The position numbers were made by a program, and so were the translations under genes. Of a DNA stretch of 64,000 nt, positions 34,491 to 43,463 are shown one piece after another; position 1 is the first letter of the stretch; each line of letters begins with the position of its first letter. A model generated the notes under the pieces. The model saw only the letters and a program-made list of their open reading frames with translations. It ran no database searches and had not been told where the DNA came from. Origin of the DNA: Kiritimatiellia bacterium (GTDB lineage: Bacteria > Verrucomicrobiota > Kiritimatiellia > RFP12 > UBA1067); the NCBI GenBank assembly GCA_017450695.1, contig JAFSTA010000115.1, positions 1 to 64,000 of the forward strand, given 5' to 3'.

Positions 34491-35699
34491 GTGAAAACAA
34501 TCATGAAGGGTACCGCATTGGTCTGTGTCGTTGCTGCAACTCTGGTTTCCGGATGCAAGTCCGGCGACTGCTGTGGTACGGCAAAGGATGGACAAGGAGT
34601 CTGTTGTATGAAGAAAACTGGTAAGGCATCGGTTGAGAAATCGTTTTTCGGTAAGACGAAAAAGGGCGAGGATGTCCACAAGTATCGGATGATCGGTGCG
34701 GGTGGCGTGGTGATGGAAGTGATTGACTACGGTGCGCACGTGGTCAGCCTCTTGACGCCCGACCGTGACGGGAAGCTCGCGGACATTACGCTCGGCTTCA
34801 ACGACGTGGCTGGATACGAAGACATCGAACCGTACTTCGCGGGATTGATCGGACGCTTCGGCAACCGCATCGCCAACGGCAAGTTCACGCTGGACGGCAA
34901 GACGTACACGTTGCCGCTCAACAACGAGCCGGGCGGGATCAAGTGTTCGCTGCATGGCGGTATTGTCGGCTTCAACGATTACGTCTGGGCGACCGAGCCT
35001 TTCCAGGATGGCGATACGGTCGGTCTGAAAATGAAGATCACCAGTCCGGACGGCGACCAGGGGTATCCCGGCAAGCTGGACGTGACTGTTACCTACACGC
35101 TGAAGCCGGACAATGTCTGGCGCGTGGACTACGAGGCGGTGACGGACAAGGCCACGCCCGTGAACCTGACCCAGCACATCTTCTTCAACCTCAAAGGAGA
35201 AGGCGAGGGGACGATTTTGGATCACGAGCTGATGATCAACGCCGACAAGGTGACGCCGGTCAACGCCGGATTGATTCCGACCGGACAGTACATGAACGTC
35301 AAGGGTACGCCCTTCGACTTCACCGTGCCGTGGGAAATCGGCGACCGCATCAACACGAAAGAGAACGAGCAGATCAAATTCTGCGGAGGTTATGACATCA
35401 ACTACGTGCTGAACAGCCAGGACGGACACCTCGCCCCGGCGGCGTGCCTCTACGAGCGCACCACGGGCCGCAAGGTCATCATCAGCACCACGGAGCCGGG
35501 CATCCAGTTCTACTCCGGAAACTTCATGACCGACAAGAACATCGGCAAGAACGGCAAGGTGATCGGTTATCGCGGCGGTCTCGCTCTGGAGACGCAGCAC
35601 TATCCCGATTCCCCGAACCAGCCGACCTTCCCCTCCACGATCCTCCGTCCGGGCGCGGTCTATCAGACCACGACGGAATGGAAGTTCACGGCTGAATAA
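34491..35699 (+). CDS. Aldose 1-epimerase, lipoprotein
   Basis: 402 residues from GTG 34491, with AGGAGG 5 nt upstream. A lipoprotein signal ends LVSGC, and the following segment is unusually Cys-rich (CKSGDCC, VCCMKK). The mutarotase core has GRFGNRIANG, CSLHGG, TQHIFFNL and the C-terminal LALETQHYPDSPNQ, giving catalytic His and Glu. It interconverts alpha and beta sugars. A periplasmic mutarotase beside an SSS symporter suggests that it feeds the transported anomer to the carrier. Confidence 0.92.
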   Translation: MKTIMKGTALVCVVAATLVSGCKSGDCCGTAKDGQGVCCMKKTGKASVEKSFFGKTKKGEDVHKYRMIGAGGVVMEVIDYGAHVVSLLTPDRDGKLADITLGFNDVAGYEDIEPYFAGLIGRFGNRIANGKFTLDGKTYTLPLNNEPGGIKCSLHGGIVGFNDYVWATEPFQDGDTVGLKMKITSPDGDQGYPGKLDVTVTYTLKPDNVWRVDYEAVTDKATPVNLTQHIFFNLKGEGEGTILDHELMINADKVTPVNAGLIPTGQYMNVKGTPFDFTVPWEIGDRINTKENEQIKFCGGYDINYVLNSQDGHLAPAACLYERTTGRKVIISTTEPGIQFYSGNFMTDKNIGKNGKVIGYRGGLALETQHYPDSPNQPTFPSTILRPGAVYQTTTEWKFTAE

Positions 35700-35765
35700 T
35701 TACGGGCGGCAGATTGCGCGCGGGACTTGGCGACAGGTTCCGCGCGAACCCGCCAAGGAGTCCTC

Positions 35766-37466
35766 ATGGGCATTATTGATATCATCATCTTCTTCGGATT
35801 CATCGCCGCCGTTCTGTGCGTCGGCATGATGAAGAGCAAGGGAGAGCAGACCTCTGGCGAGAAGGGTGCAGACGAGTACTTCCTCGCTGGGCGTGGCCTC
35901 AAGTGGTGGCTGATCGCCTTCTCCCTGATTGCGGCGAACATCTCGGCGGAGCAGTTCGTCGGCATGTCGGGACAGGGCGCCGGGCTGGAAGGTCTTTCGT
36001 GCGCCTCCTGGGAATGGATCGCCGCTATCGCGCTGGTCGTGGTGGCCTTTGCGCTCCTCCCTTACTTCCTGAAGACGGGCATCACCACGATCCCGGAATT
36101 CCTCGAAGTCCGTTACAACCACTGGGCGCGGACGATCATGACCGTCTCCATGATGGGCATCCTGATCGTCGCCAGCCTCATCGGCGTGACCTACGCCGGA
36201 TCGCTCGTGATGCACCAGCTTTTCCTGAAGATCGGCTGGAACATTCCCTTCTGGGGATGCTGTCTGCTGATGGGGCTGATGGCTGGCGGGTACGTGCTCT
36301 TCGGCGGACTCAAGGCTTGCGCTTGGGCTGACTTGTTGCAAGGCTCTGCGCTGATCGTCGGTGGCGCGATTATCGCCTACTTCGCGGTGAAGGCGCTCGG
36401 CAGCGCCGAGACCGTCATGGGCTGGACGCGCGACGCGACCGGTACGCTGCAGAGTGCGCCCCAGGCGGCGTCGGGCGACGGCTGGCTCGCGACCTTCAAG
36501 GCCGCGAACGCCGTCAAGCTTGAGATGGGGCGTCCCGCCTCCGACACGGCGATGCCGTGGACGATCCTGTTGGTCGGCATCTGGATTCCGAACTTCTACT
36601 ACTGGGGACTCAACCAGTACATCACGCAGCGTATCCTCGGTTCCGGCTCGCTGGCGGAAGGGCAGAAGGGACTGGTTCTCGCCTCCGCTCTGAAGCTGCT
36701 GATCCCCTTCATCATCGTCATCCCCGGCATCATCGCCTTCAACCTCTTCGCGAAGGACATGGTGGTTGCCGACGGCACGTACAAGTACGACAGCGCACTC
36801 GGTCTGCTCATCACCAAGCTGATCCCGCAGAACGTGGGTATCCTCGGCTTCGTGCTGGCGGCCCTGCTCGGCGCGATCGTCAGTTCGCTGGCCGCCGTGT
36901 TGAACGCGACCTCCACGCTCCTGACGATGGACATCTACCAGCGGTACGTGAAGCGTGACGCTTCGCCGAAGCAGCTGGTCTCCTTCGGCCGCGTCTCGAT
37001 CGCCGTGCTGATGGTGATCGGCATCGTGGTGGCGAGTATGCTGAAGGCCGAATCGATCTTCGCCTACATCCAGACGGTGCAGCTTTACATCTCCGGCGGT
37101 GTCGTGGCGGTCTTCATCTTCGGTCTGCTGAACCGGCGCGGCGCACGTTGGGTCGGCGTGATTGGACTGTTGGCCTACCCGGTCATCTTCGCGTTCTTCA
37201 ACAACTGGATGCCCGCTTCGCTGCTGAGCGCGATTCCGCTCACGCTGGGCGGAAGCGTCGCGAAGATGCACTACCTCTGGGCCGCGAGCTACGCGCTGAT
37301 CCTGACGCTCCTCGTCATGTTCGTGCTGGGCGCGGTCTTCAAGGAGGAAAAGCCGGTTGTCTTCGAGTCCAACACCAAGCTGGACCTCACCACCTCCAAG
37401 GGCGCGCTGGTCTTCGGACTGGCGGTGATCGCGTTGACGGTCGCGCTCTACGTGGTGTTCTGGTAG
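35766..37466 (+). CDS. SSS-family sodium/sugar symporter
   Basis: 566 residues from ATG 35766 (AAGGAG 5 nt upstream). About 13-14 membrane segments are visible. The family hallmark GRGLKWWLIAFSLIAANIS near residues 40-58 and FVGMSGQGAG just after are typical of SGLT-like Na+/solute carriers. A periplasmic loop near 220-270 is Ala/Asp-rich. Location after a mutarotase points to a monosaccharide substrate. The last residues lie 16 nt before the TatD-like gene, so the two are probably co-transcribed. Confidence 0.92.
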   Translation: MGIIDIIIFFGFIAAVLCVGMMKSKGEQTSGEKGADEYFLAGRGLKWWLIAFSLIAANISAEQFVGMSGQGAGLEGLSCASWEWIAAIALVVVAFALLPYFLKTGITTIPEFLEVRYNHWARTIMTVSMMGILIVASLIGVTYAGSLVMHQLFLKIGWNIPFWGCCLLMGLMAGGYVLFGGLKACAWADLLQGSALIVGGAIIAYFAVKALGSAETVMGWTRDATGTLQSAPQAASGDGWLATFKAANAVKLEMGRPASDTAMPWTILLVGIWIPNFYYWGLNQYITQRILGSGSLAEGQKGLVLASALKLLIPFIIVIPGIIAFNLFAKDMVVADGTYKYDSALGLLITKLIPQNVGILGFVLAALLGAIVSSLAAVLNATSTLLTMDIYQRYVKRDASPKQLVSFGRVSIAVLMVIGIVVASMLKAESIFAYIQTVQLYISGGVVAVFIFGLLNRRGARWVGVIGLLAYPVIFAFFNNWMPASLLSAIPLTLGGSVAKMHYLWAASYALILTLLVMFVLGAVFKEEKPVVFESNTKLDLTTSKGALVFGLAVIALTVALYVVFW

Positions 37467-37482
37467 GAAGGAGAAGCCCGCG

Positions 37483-38322
37483 ATGACCATCATTGAGCCA
37501 CACGTACACATGCTGGCACGAACGACGGATGAATACCAGGCGATGTATCGCGCCGGTATCCGCGCCTGTGTGGAACCCTCTTTCTGGCTGGGTACGAACC
37601 GCCGTTATCCCGGCTCGTTCTTTGACGCATTCCGCCTGGTGCTGGACTTCGAGTGCGTTCGCGCCGCGCGCTATGGCATCGACCACTACTGCGCGATCGC
37701 GATGAACCCGAAGGAGGCCGAGGACAAGGTGCTCGCCAAAGAGGTCATCGACGGCATCGGCCCGTACCTCGACCACCCGCGCTGCGTGGCGGTCGGGGAA
37801 ATCGGGTTCAACCTGATCACGCCGAACGAGGAGGAAGCCCTCGTCCGGCAGCTTCAGATCGCCGAGGATCGCAAGATGCCCGTGGTGCTGCATACGCCGC
37901 ACCAGAACAAACTCAAAGGCACCCTGCGTATCCTCGACATCATCAAGAACGGACACTTCACGGTCGAGCGGATCGACGTGGACCACAACACGGAGGAGAC
38001 CATCAAGCACACGCTGGATTCCGGCTGCTACGCCGGCATGACGGTCTATCCGTTCTCCAAGCTCTCGCCGGAGCGCGTCTCCGCGATGGTGCGGCAGTAC
38101 GGTTCGCGTCGCGTGATGGTCAACAGCTCGGCGGACTGGGGCATCTCCGATCCGCTGTCGCTGGTCAAGGTCGTGGAGCGTCTGCGCCAGGACGGGCATC
38201 CGGAAAGCACCGTCCAAGACTTGGTCTTCAACAACGCGATGGCGTTCTACAGCGCCTCGCCAAAATGGAAGCCGAACTTCGAAATCGTTCCGCCCGATCC
38301 GATCACGTATCAACATCGGTAA
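37483..38322 (+). CDS. TatD-like metal-dependent hydrolase
   Basis: 279 residues, no signal peptide. Metal-ligand motifs of the TatD amidohydrolase group are present: EPHVHM at residues 5-10, VGEIGFN near 105, VVLHTPHQ near 130 and the late NSSADWG. TatD proteins are DNases or hydrolases; the exact substrate here is not evident. It shares an operon with the symporter (16-nt gap) and precedes a DJ-1 protein, perhaps a housekeeping or sugar-stress unit. Confidence 0.85.
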   Translation: MTIIEPHVHMLARTTDEYQAMYRAGIRACVEPSFWLGTNRRYPGSFFDAFRLVLDFECVRAARYGIDHYCAIAMNPKEAEDKVLAKEVIDGIGPYLDHPRCVAVGEIGFNLITPNEEEALVRQLQIAEDRKMPVVLHTPHQNKLKGTLRILDIIKNGHFTVERIDVDHNTEETIKHTLDSGCYAGMTVYPFSKLSPERVSAMVRQYGSRRVMVNSSADWGISDPLSLVKVVERLRQDGHPESTVQDLVFNNAMAFYSASPKWKPNFEIVPPDPITYQHR

Positions 38323-38368
38323 CAGCCAACTCAGAACTCGGAACTCAGAACGGAAAAGGAAGTCAAAG

Positions 38369-38920
38369 ATGAAAGTATTGATTCCGTTGGCTCCCGGAGT
38401 GGAGGAGCTGGAGGCAATCTCCGTGGTGGATGTGTTGCGTCGCGGAAAGGTCGAGGTCGTCACCGCCGCCGTAATGAACAGCAAGACCGTCATGACCGCG
38501 CATGGCGTGGTCTGGCAGGCGGACGCGCTGTGGACGCAGATCGAGCCGGATCTGGACTCGTTCGACGCCATCGTGCTGCCGGGCGGCGGCGCGGGCACCG
38601 AGGCACTGATGGCCGACAAGCGCGTGATCTCGGCGATCAAGCTCTTTAACCGCGACGAGAAATTTGTCTGCGCGATCTGCGCCGCCCCGATGGTGCTTGC
38701 CAAGGCGGAGGTGCTGAAGGATCGCGAGGCGACCTGTTATCCCACCTGCATGGAGGCGCTCGGCAGCTCCTACCGCGACGCCCCCGTCATCGTGGATGGC
38801 AACATCATCACCAGCCAAGGCCCCGGTACCGCTCTGCTCTTCGCCCTCGTGCTTCTCTGCCATTTCGTCGGCGAGCCGATGGCCCGCCAGGTGGCCGGTG
38901 GCATGCTCACCAGCTTCTGA
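38369..38920 (+). CDS. DJ-1/PfpI family protein
   Basis: 183 residues. Near the N-terminus is VEELEA, with the conserved Glu of DJ-1. IVLPGGGAGTEAL lies near residue 70, and the reactive Cys lies in VCAICAAPMVL near 103. The family includes chaperones, deglycases and amidotransferase-like enzymes; the exact role is not fixed by motif. AAGGA precedes ATG 38369. It is last in the epimerase-symporter-TatD run, before a GC-rich repeat interval. Confidence 0.9.
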   Translation: MKVLIPLAPGVEELEAISVVDVLRRGKVEVVTAAVMNSKTVMTAHGVVWQADALWTQIEPDLDSFDAIVLPGGGAGTEALMADKRVISAIKLFNRDEKFVCAICAAPMVLAKAEVLKDREATCYPTCMEALGSSYRDAPVIVDGNIITSQGPGTALLFALVLLCHFVGEPMARQVAGGMLTSF

Positions 38921-38934
38921 CGCGGGGCGGCGGC

Positions 38935-39090
38935 GGGTAGGAACCGCGCCGTTTCCGGCGCGGCGCAGAACAGAAGGCGGCCTGGGAACGGCGCGGCGCA
39001 GAACAGGAGGCGGCCTCGGAACGGCGCGGCGCAGAACCAGCCGCCGGAGCGCGCCGGAAGTGGGGCGGCGCGGAACCAGCCGCAAGAAAG
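38935..39090. repeat. GC-rich tandem repeat between convergent genes
   Basis: About 33-bp imperfect repeats built on GGCGCGGCGCAGAACAG and AGGCGGCCT, at least three copies. The core GCAGAACAGGAGGCGGC resembles the 38-bp repeats at 43187 (ACAGAACAGGACATGAGGCG). No gene is seen; transcripts from both sides would meet here. Confidence 0.65.
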
Positions 39091-39122
39091 CGGGCTGCCC
39101 GTGTGCGAAGCGCCACGGGATG

Positions 39123-40370
39123 CTACACGCCCTGGATGAGGGCGACGGCGAGGTCGTTGACGTTCGTTCCGGTCGGGCCGGTGATAATCAGCCCGTCGCA
39201 ACGCGCGAGGGCGTGGTAGGCGTCGTTGTTCTCCAGCACCTGCCGAATATCCAACCCGCATTCTTGTAGAGTCGCGGAGGTGTCGCCATCGACATAGCCG
39301 CCCGCCGCGTCGGTGGGCCCGTCTGTTCCGTCGCTGCCCACGCTGAAGACCGCCGCATTCGTCATGCCCGCGATTCCCTGCGCGGCGGCGAGCGCGAGTT
39401 CCTGGTTCCGTCCACCCTTGCCCGTTCCCGTCAGGCGCACCACCGTCTCGCCCCCTGCCAGAAACGCAAGGCGTTTGCCGTCGTGCGCGTGGGTACACAG
39501 GACGGAGGCGAGGAACGCGCCCGCCTCCCGCGCTTGGCAGGTCAGGCAGTCCGTCAGCAGGATCGGTTCGTAGCCGAGTTCCTTGCAGACGGCAGACGCC
39601 GCGCGGCAGAGTTCCCGAACGCTTCCCGTGATTTCCGTACGCACGTTGGGAAGCGTTTTCGGCGGTTCCTCGCGCAAGCGATCCCATGCGCAGTCGGGCA
39701 AATCGAGCCGGTAGCGCGTCGCGATCTCCAGCGCTTGCCGACAAGTCGTCTGGTCGGGACAGGCGGGACCGGAAGCGATCAGGTCAAGCGGATCGCCCAC
39801 GATGTCGGAGAGGACGATCTGGAAAATCCGGGCGGGTTCACAGTACCGGGCGAAGCGGCCGCCCTTGACGGCGGAGAGCCGCTTTCGGATCGTGTTCATC
39901 TCCACGATGTCCGCGCCGCAGGCGAGCAGCTGGCGCGTCACGTCGAGCAGGGTTTCCGGCGGAACCGTCGGTTTCTCGAAGAGGGCGCTGCCGCCGCCGG
40001 AGAGAAGGAAAAGAACCGTGTCCGTCTCTTGCAGGTGGGCGCGGGCGAGCAGTTCCAACGCCTCTTCCGTGGCGCGGAAGGAACGCGCGTCCGGCACGGG
40101 GTGTCCCCCTTCGCGACAGACGACCGGAGGCGGCAGCTCGCCCCGGATATGTCCCTCTTTCGTGATGACGATCCCGGAATCGACGGGGTGGGGAAGGCAG
40201 CGCAGCGCGGCGTTCGCCATCTGCCAGGCGGCCTTGCCCGCCGCGACCAAAAAGACCCGTCCTGGGAAAGAGACGCCTTGCAACGCGCGTTCCACCGCCT
40301 CGTCCGGCAGAATCGCCCATATCGCCCGTGTCCAGATCCGTTCCGCGTCATCTCGCATTTTTTGATTCAT
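39123..40370 (-). CDS. Glycerate 2-kinase (MOFRL type)
   Basis: 415 residues. The N-terminal nucleotide-binding part has VAAGKAAWQMANA near 42-54 and LSGGGSALF near 124-132. The C-terminal MOFRL domain has GTGKGGRNQELAL near 314-326 and VGSDGTDGPTDAAGG near 343-357. It phosphorylates D-glycerate to 2-phosphoglycerate. It is divergent from metK. Upstream of ATG 40370 lies the dispersed motif AACCACGGAAAGCACAGAA, also seen near 26328 and 52020, so the start region is partly repeat-derived. Confidence 0.92.
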   Translation of the reverse strand: MNQKMRDDAERIWTRAIWAILPDEAVERALQGVSFPGRVFLVAAGKAAWQMANAALRCLPHPVDSGIVITKEGHIRGELPPPVVCREGGHPVPDARSFRATEEALELLARAHLQETDTVLFLLSGGGSALFEKPTVPPETLLDVTRQLLACGADIVEMNTIRKRLSAVKGGRFARYCEPARIFQIVLSDIVGDPLDLIASGPACPDQTTCRQALEIATRYRLDLPDCAWDRLREEPPKTLPNVRTEITGSVRELCRAASAVCKELGYEPILLTDCLTCQAREAGAFLASVLCTHAHDGKRLAFLAGGETVVRLTGTGKGGRNQELALAAAQGIAGMTNAAVFSVGSDGTDGPTDAAGGYVDGDTSATLQECGLDIRQVLENNDAYHALARCDGLIITGPTGTNVNDLAVALIQGV

Positions 40371-40456
40371 CGTTCTGTGCTTTCCGTGGTTCGATTTTTA
40401 TGCTATGCTTGTCCCTGTCCATGTGGAGGACGGTTGTTTATGATACAAAAATTGGA

Positions 40457-40479
40457 CCGGGTTGTCAGCCCGGGTTTTT
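40457..40479 (+). terminator. Terminator-like hairpin in the metK leader
   Basis: CCGGG/CCCGG stem (40457-40473) followed by G and five T, about 75 nt before ATG 40553. This suggests transcription attenuation before metK-ahcY. I do not see a known SAM- or SAH-riboswitch consensus. Confidence 0.55.
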
Positions 40480-40552
40480 GTGGGCCGTTCGCTCTCTGGT
40501 GAGTAGGTGCGGTTGGTGGCTTACCGTATCGAAAAGCGGAATAAGGAGTAAA

Positions 40553-41746
40553 ATGAGCAAGTTAGTTTCACGTCACGTTTTCACCTCCGAATCGGTTTCG
40601 GAGGGGCATCCCGACAAAGTCTGCGATCAAATCTCGGACGCCATTCTCGACGCCTGTCTGAGCAAGGATGACCAGGCGCACGTCGCCTGCGAGACCGCCG
40701 TCGGCCCGAACCTCGTCGTCAATGTCGGCGAGATCACCTGCAACCGTTGGAAGGAGATCAACCCGCAGGAGATCGTGCGGGAGGTCGTGCAGGACATCGG
40801 CTACGACGACAAGACCGAGGGATTCAGCTTCGACACCTTCAATTATCTCTGCGCACTGCACGGGCAGTCCGCCGACATCAACCAGGGCGTCAGCCGTGGC
40901 GCGTTGGAGGAGCAGGGCGCGGGAGACCAGGGGATGATGTTCGGCTACGCGACGAACGAGACGCCGGAATTCATGCCCGCCACGAGCGTCTATTCGCACG
41001 GCCTGCTGCAGTTCTTCACCGCGCTGCGCAAGAACGGGGAGATCGACTACCTCCGGCCGGATTCCAAAGCGCAGGTCAGCATCCTGTACGACCAGGGGAA
41101 GCCGCAGGAGATTACCACGGTGGTGGTCTCGCACCAGACGCGCGAAGTGCCGATCGAGCGGATCCGCAAGGACATCGAGGAGAACGCGCGCATCTTCCTG
41201 AAGGACACGGGGCTTCTCACGGACCGCACGGTCTTCCATATCAATCCGACGGGCAAGTTCGTGATCGGCGGTCCCTGCGGCGATTCGGGCGTGACCGGAC
41301 GCAAGATTATCGTCGATACCTACGGAGGGATCGGTTCGCACGGCGGCGGTGCCTTCTCCGGGAAGGATCCGTCCAAGGTGGACCGCTCCGCCGCCTACTA
41401 CGCGCGGTACGCCGCGAAGAACATCGTGGCGGCAGGACTCGCCGGCAAATGCGAAATCCAGGTTGCCTACGCGATCGGCGTGGCGAAGCCGATGAGCATC
41501 AACGCCACGACCTACGGCACGGGAAAGATCTCCGACGAGAAAATCGCCGAGCTGCTGCTGGACGGCGGCATCTTCGATTTCCGTCCGGGGATGCTGGTGA
41601 AGGATCTCGATTTGACACACCCCACCGGATATGCTTCGGCGAACGGCTGGACCTACCGCAAGTCGAGCAACTACGGTCACTTCGGACGCGAGGGATTCCC
41701 GTGGGAGAGGCTGGACAAGGTGGATGCGATCAAGGGCGCGCTGTAA
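40553..41746 (+). CDS. metK: S-adenosylmethionine synthetase
   Basis: 397 residues from ATG 40553 (AAGGAG upstream); an upstream in-frame extension lacks support. Signatures are [16 protein letters not shown] (about 14-29), [12 protein letters not shown] (about 122-133) and [16 protein letters not shown] (near 265). It makes S-adenosylmethionine from methionine and ATP. ahcY follows 19 nt downstream, forming a methyl-cycle pair that makes SAM and removes the product inhibitor SAH. The 170-nt leader carries a terminator-like hairpin. Confidence 0.97.
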   Translation: MSKLVSRHVFTSESVSEGHPDKVCDQISDAILDACLSKDDQAHVACETAVGPNLVVNVGEITCNRWKEINPQEIVREVVQDIGYDDKTEGFSFDTFNYLCALHGQSADINQGVSRGALEEQGAGDQGMMFGYATNETPEFMPATSVYSHGLLQFFTALRKNGEIDYLRPDSKAQVSILYDQGKPQEITTVVVSHQTREVPIERIRKDIEENARIFLKDTGLLTDRTVFHINPTGKFVIGGPCGDSGVTGRKIIVDTYGGIGSHGGGAFSGKDPSKVDRSAAYYARYAAKNIVAAGLAGKCEIQVAYAIGVAKPMSINATTYGTGKISDEKIAELLLDGGIFDFRPGMLVKDLDLTHPTGYASANGWTYRKSSNYGHFGREGFPWERLDKVDAIKGAL

Positions 41747-41765
41747 GGCGGGGAGGATTCAGACG

Positions 41766-43160
41766 ATGGACTACAAGATTCGGGATATCGGACTCGCGGA
41801 CCTGGGACGCAAGATGATCGAGGTGGAGGAGAAGGAGATGCCGGGCCTGATGGCGACCCGCGCGAAGTACGGTCCTTCCAAACCGCTGGCGGGAACGCGC
41901 ATCATGGGATCGTTGCACATGACCATCGAGACGGCGATTCTCATCGAGACGTTGCGGGAACTGGGCGCCGACGTGCGCTGGGCTTCCTGCAACATCTTCT
42001 CCACCAATGATGCAGCGGCTGCCGCGATCGTGAAGTCCGGCACATCGGTTTTCGCTTGGAAAGGCGAGACGCTGGAAGAGTACTGGTGGTGTACGAAAAA
42101 GGCGCTGACTTGGGAGGACGGCGATGGTCCCGACCAGATTGTGGATGACGGCGGCGACGCGACGCTCCTGCTGCATCTGGGGTATCAGGCGGAAGACGAC
42201 ACCTCGTTCCTGGACGTGCCGACGGAGGTGGAGGAGGAGCAGGTGATCTTCAACCTCATCAAGAAGACCTTGAAGGAAGAGCCTGGTTTCTTCCACCGCG
42301 CGGTGGCGCGGATGCGCGGCGTCTCCGAAGAGACGACGACCGGCGTCCACCGCCTCTACCAGCGCGAAGCGGAGGGCAAGTTGCTCTTCCCTGCGATCAA
42401 CGTGAACGACTCCGTCACCAAGTCGAAGTTCGACAACATCTATGGTTGCCGCGAGTCGCTGGTGGACGGGATCAAGCGCGCGACGGACGTGATGATCGCC
42501 GGCAAGCTCGCCTTCGTCTGCGGGTACGGCGATGTCGGCAAGGGATGCGCGGAGGCGCTGAAGGGAAGCCACGCGCAGGTGTGGGTTTCGGAAATCGACC
42601 CGATCTGCGCGTTGCAGGCCTGCATGGCGGGATTCAAGGTGACGACGGTCGAGGAGGCACTCCCCTACGCGAACATCTTCGTGACGACCACCGGCAACTG
42701 CGACATCATCACGGCGGAACACATGAGCCAGATGCGTGACCAGACGATCGTCTGCAACATCGGGCATTTCGACAACGAGATCAAGATGGCGGACCTGAAG
42801 AAGTGGCCGGGCATCCAGCACACGAACATCAAGCCGCAGGTCGATAAGTGGACGTTCCCCGACGGGCACTCCATCTACATCCTGGCGGAAGGGCGTCTCG
42901 TCAACCTCGGGTGCGCGACGGGACATCCCGCTTTCGTGATGTCGAACAGCTTCACCAACCAGACGCTGGCGCAGATCAAGATCCGGCAGGAGAAGTTGCC
43001 GATCGCCGTCCATCGTCTGCCGAAGGAACTCGACGAGGAAGTCGCGCGCCTGCATCTGGAGCAGCTCGGTGCCAAGCTCACCACGCTGACCCAGAAACAG
43101 GCCGACTACATCGGTGTACCGGTGAACGGTCCCTACAAGCCGGAATACTACCGGTACTAG
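41766..43160 (+). CDS. ahcY: S-adenosylhomocysteine hydrolase
   Basis: 464 residues from ATG 41766 (GGGGAGG upstream). The N-terminal substrate region has [15 protein letters not shown], the NAD-binding loop is [15 protein letters not shown] and the C-terminus ends [10 protein letters not shown], as in family members. It hydrolyses S-adenosylhomocysteine to adenosine and homocysteine. It is in an operon with metK. Tandem 38-bp repeats and a terminator follow its stop. Confidence 0.97.
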   Translation: MDYKIRDIGLADLGRKMIEVEEKEMPGLMATRAKYGPSKPLAGTRIMGSLHMTIETAILIETLRELGADVRWASCNIFSTNDAAAAAIVKSGTSVFAWKGETLEEYWWCTKKALTWEDGDGPDQIVDDGGDATLLLHLGYQAEDDTSFLDVPTEVEEEQVIFNLIKKTLKEEPGFFHRAVARMRGVSEETTTGVHRLYQREAEGKLLFPAINVNDSVTKSKFDNIYGCRESLVDGIKRATDVMIAGKLAFVCGYGDVGKGCAEALKGSHAQVWVSEIDPICALQACMAGFKVTTVEEALPYANIFVTTTGNCDIITAEHMSQMRDQTIVCNIGHFDNEIKMADLKKWPGIQHTNIKPQVDKWTFPDGHSIYILAEGRLVNLGCATGHPAFVMSNSFTNQTLAQIKIRQEKLPIAVHRLPKELDEEVARLHLEQLGAKLTTLTQKQADYIGVPVNGPYKPEYYRY

Positions 43161-43186
43161 CTCTCGCCTCCCGCGCATTCCTGCGC

Positions 43187-43376
43187 GGGCACAGAACAGG
43201 ACATGAGGCGGCGCCCACCTGCCCGGACACAGGACAGGACATGAGGCAGCGCCCACCTGCCCGGGCACAGGACAGGACATGAGGCGGCGCCCACCTGCCC
43301 GGGCACAGGACAGGACATGAGGCGGCGCCCACCTGCCCGGACACAGGACAGGACATGAGGCGGCGCCCACCTGCCC
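43187..43376. repeat. 38-bp tandem repeat, five copies
   Basis: Exact 38-nt periodicity with units starting at 43187, 43225, 43263, 43301 and 43339, each beginning GGGCAC or GGACAC and containing ACAGGACATGAGGCGGCGCC. The junction TGCCCGGGCA is a 10-bp palindrome. It lies between ahcY and the terminator and does not belong to either gene. Confidence 0.95.
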
Positions 43377-43388
43377 GGGCACAAAACA

Positions 43389-43420
43389 AACAGGCACCCG
43401 TACAAGCGGGTGCCTGTTTT
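43389..43420. terminator. Bidirectional terminator, ahcY / exoprotein
   Basis: CAGGCACCCG/CGGGTGCCTG (43391-43416, 6-nt loop) with A-rich sequence on the left and TTTTG on the right, so it can stop both the plus-strand ahcY transcript and the minus-strand transcript. Confidence 0.88.
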
Positions 43421-43463
43421 GTCTTGTTCTGCGCGCGGGCAGAAATGCCCGCGTTTCCATTCG

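Noticed and set aside
35700..37511. A 603-codon minus-strand frame opposite the symporter
   Set aside because: Arg/His/Gln/Asp-rich shadow of a membrane-protein gene, with no domain or ribosome site.
40440..40552. Known SAM or SAH riboswitch before metK
   Set aside because: A terminator-like hairpin is present, but no SAM-I, SAM-II or SAH consensus could be matched, so only an attenuator-like hairpin is claimed.
43187..43376. CRISPR array
   Set aside because: Repeats are directly tandem with no unique spacers, and no cas genes are nearby.
41730..43460. A 576-codon minus-strand frame opposite ahcY
   Set aside because: It runs through the 38-bp repeats and antisense to ahcY; composition is Arg/His/Val-rich shadow sequence.
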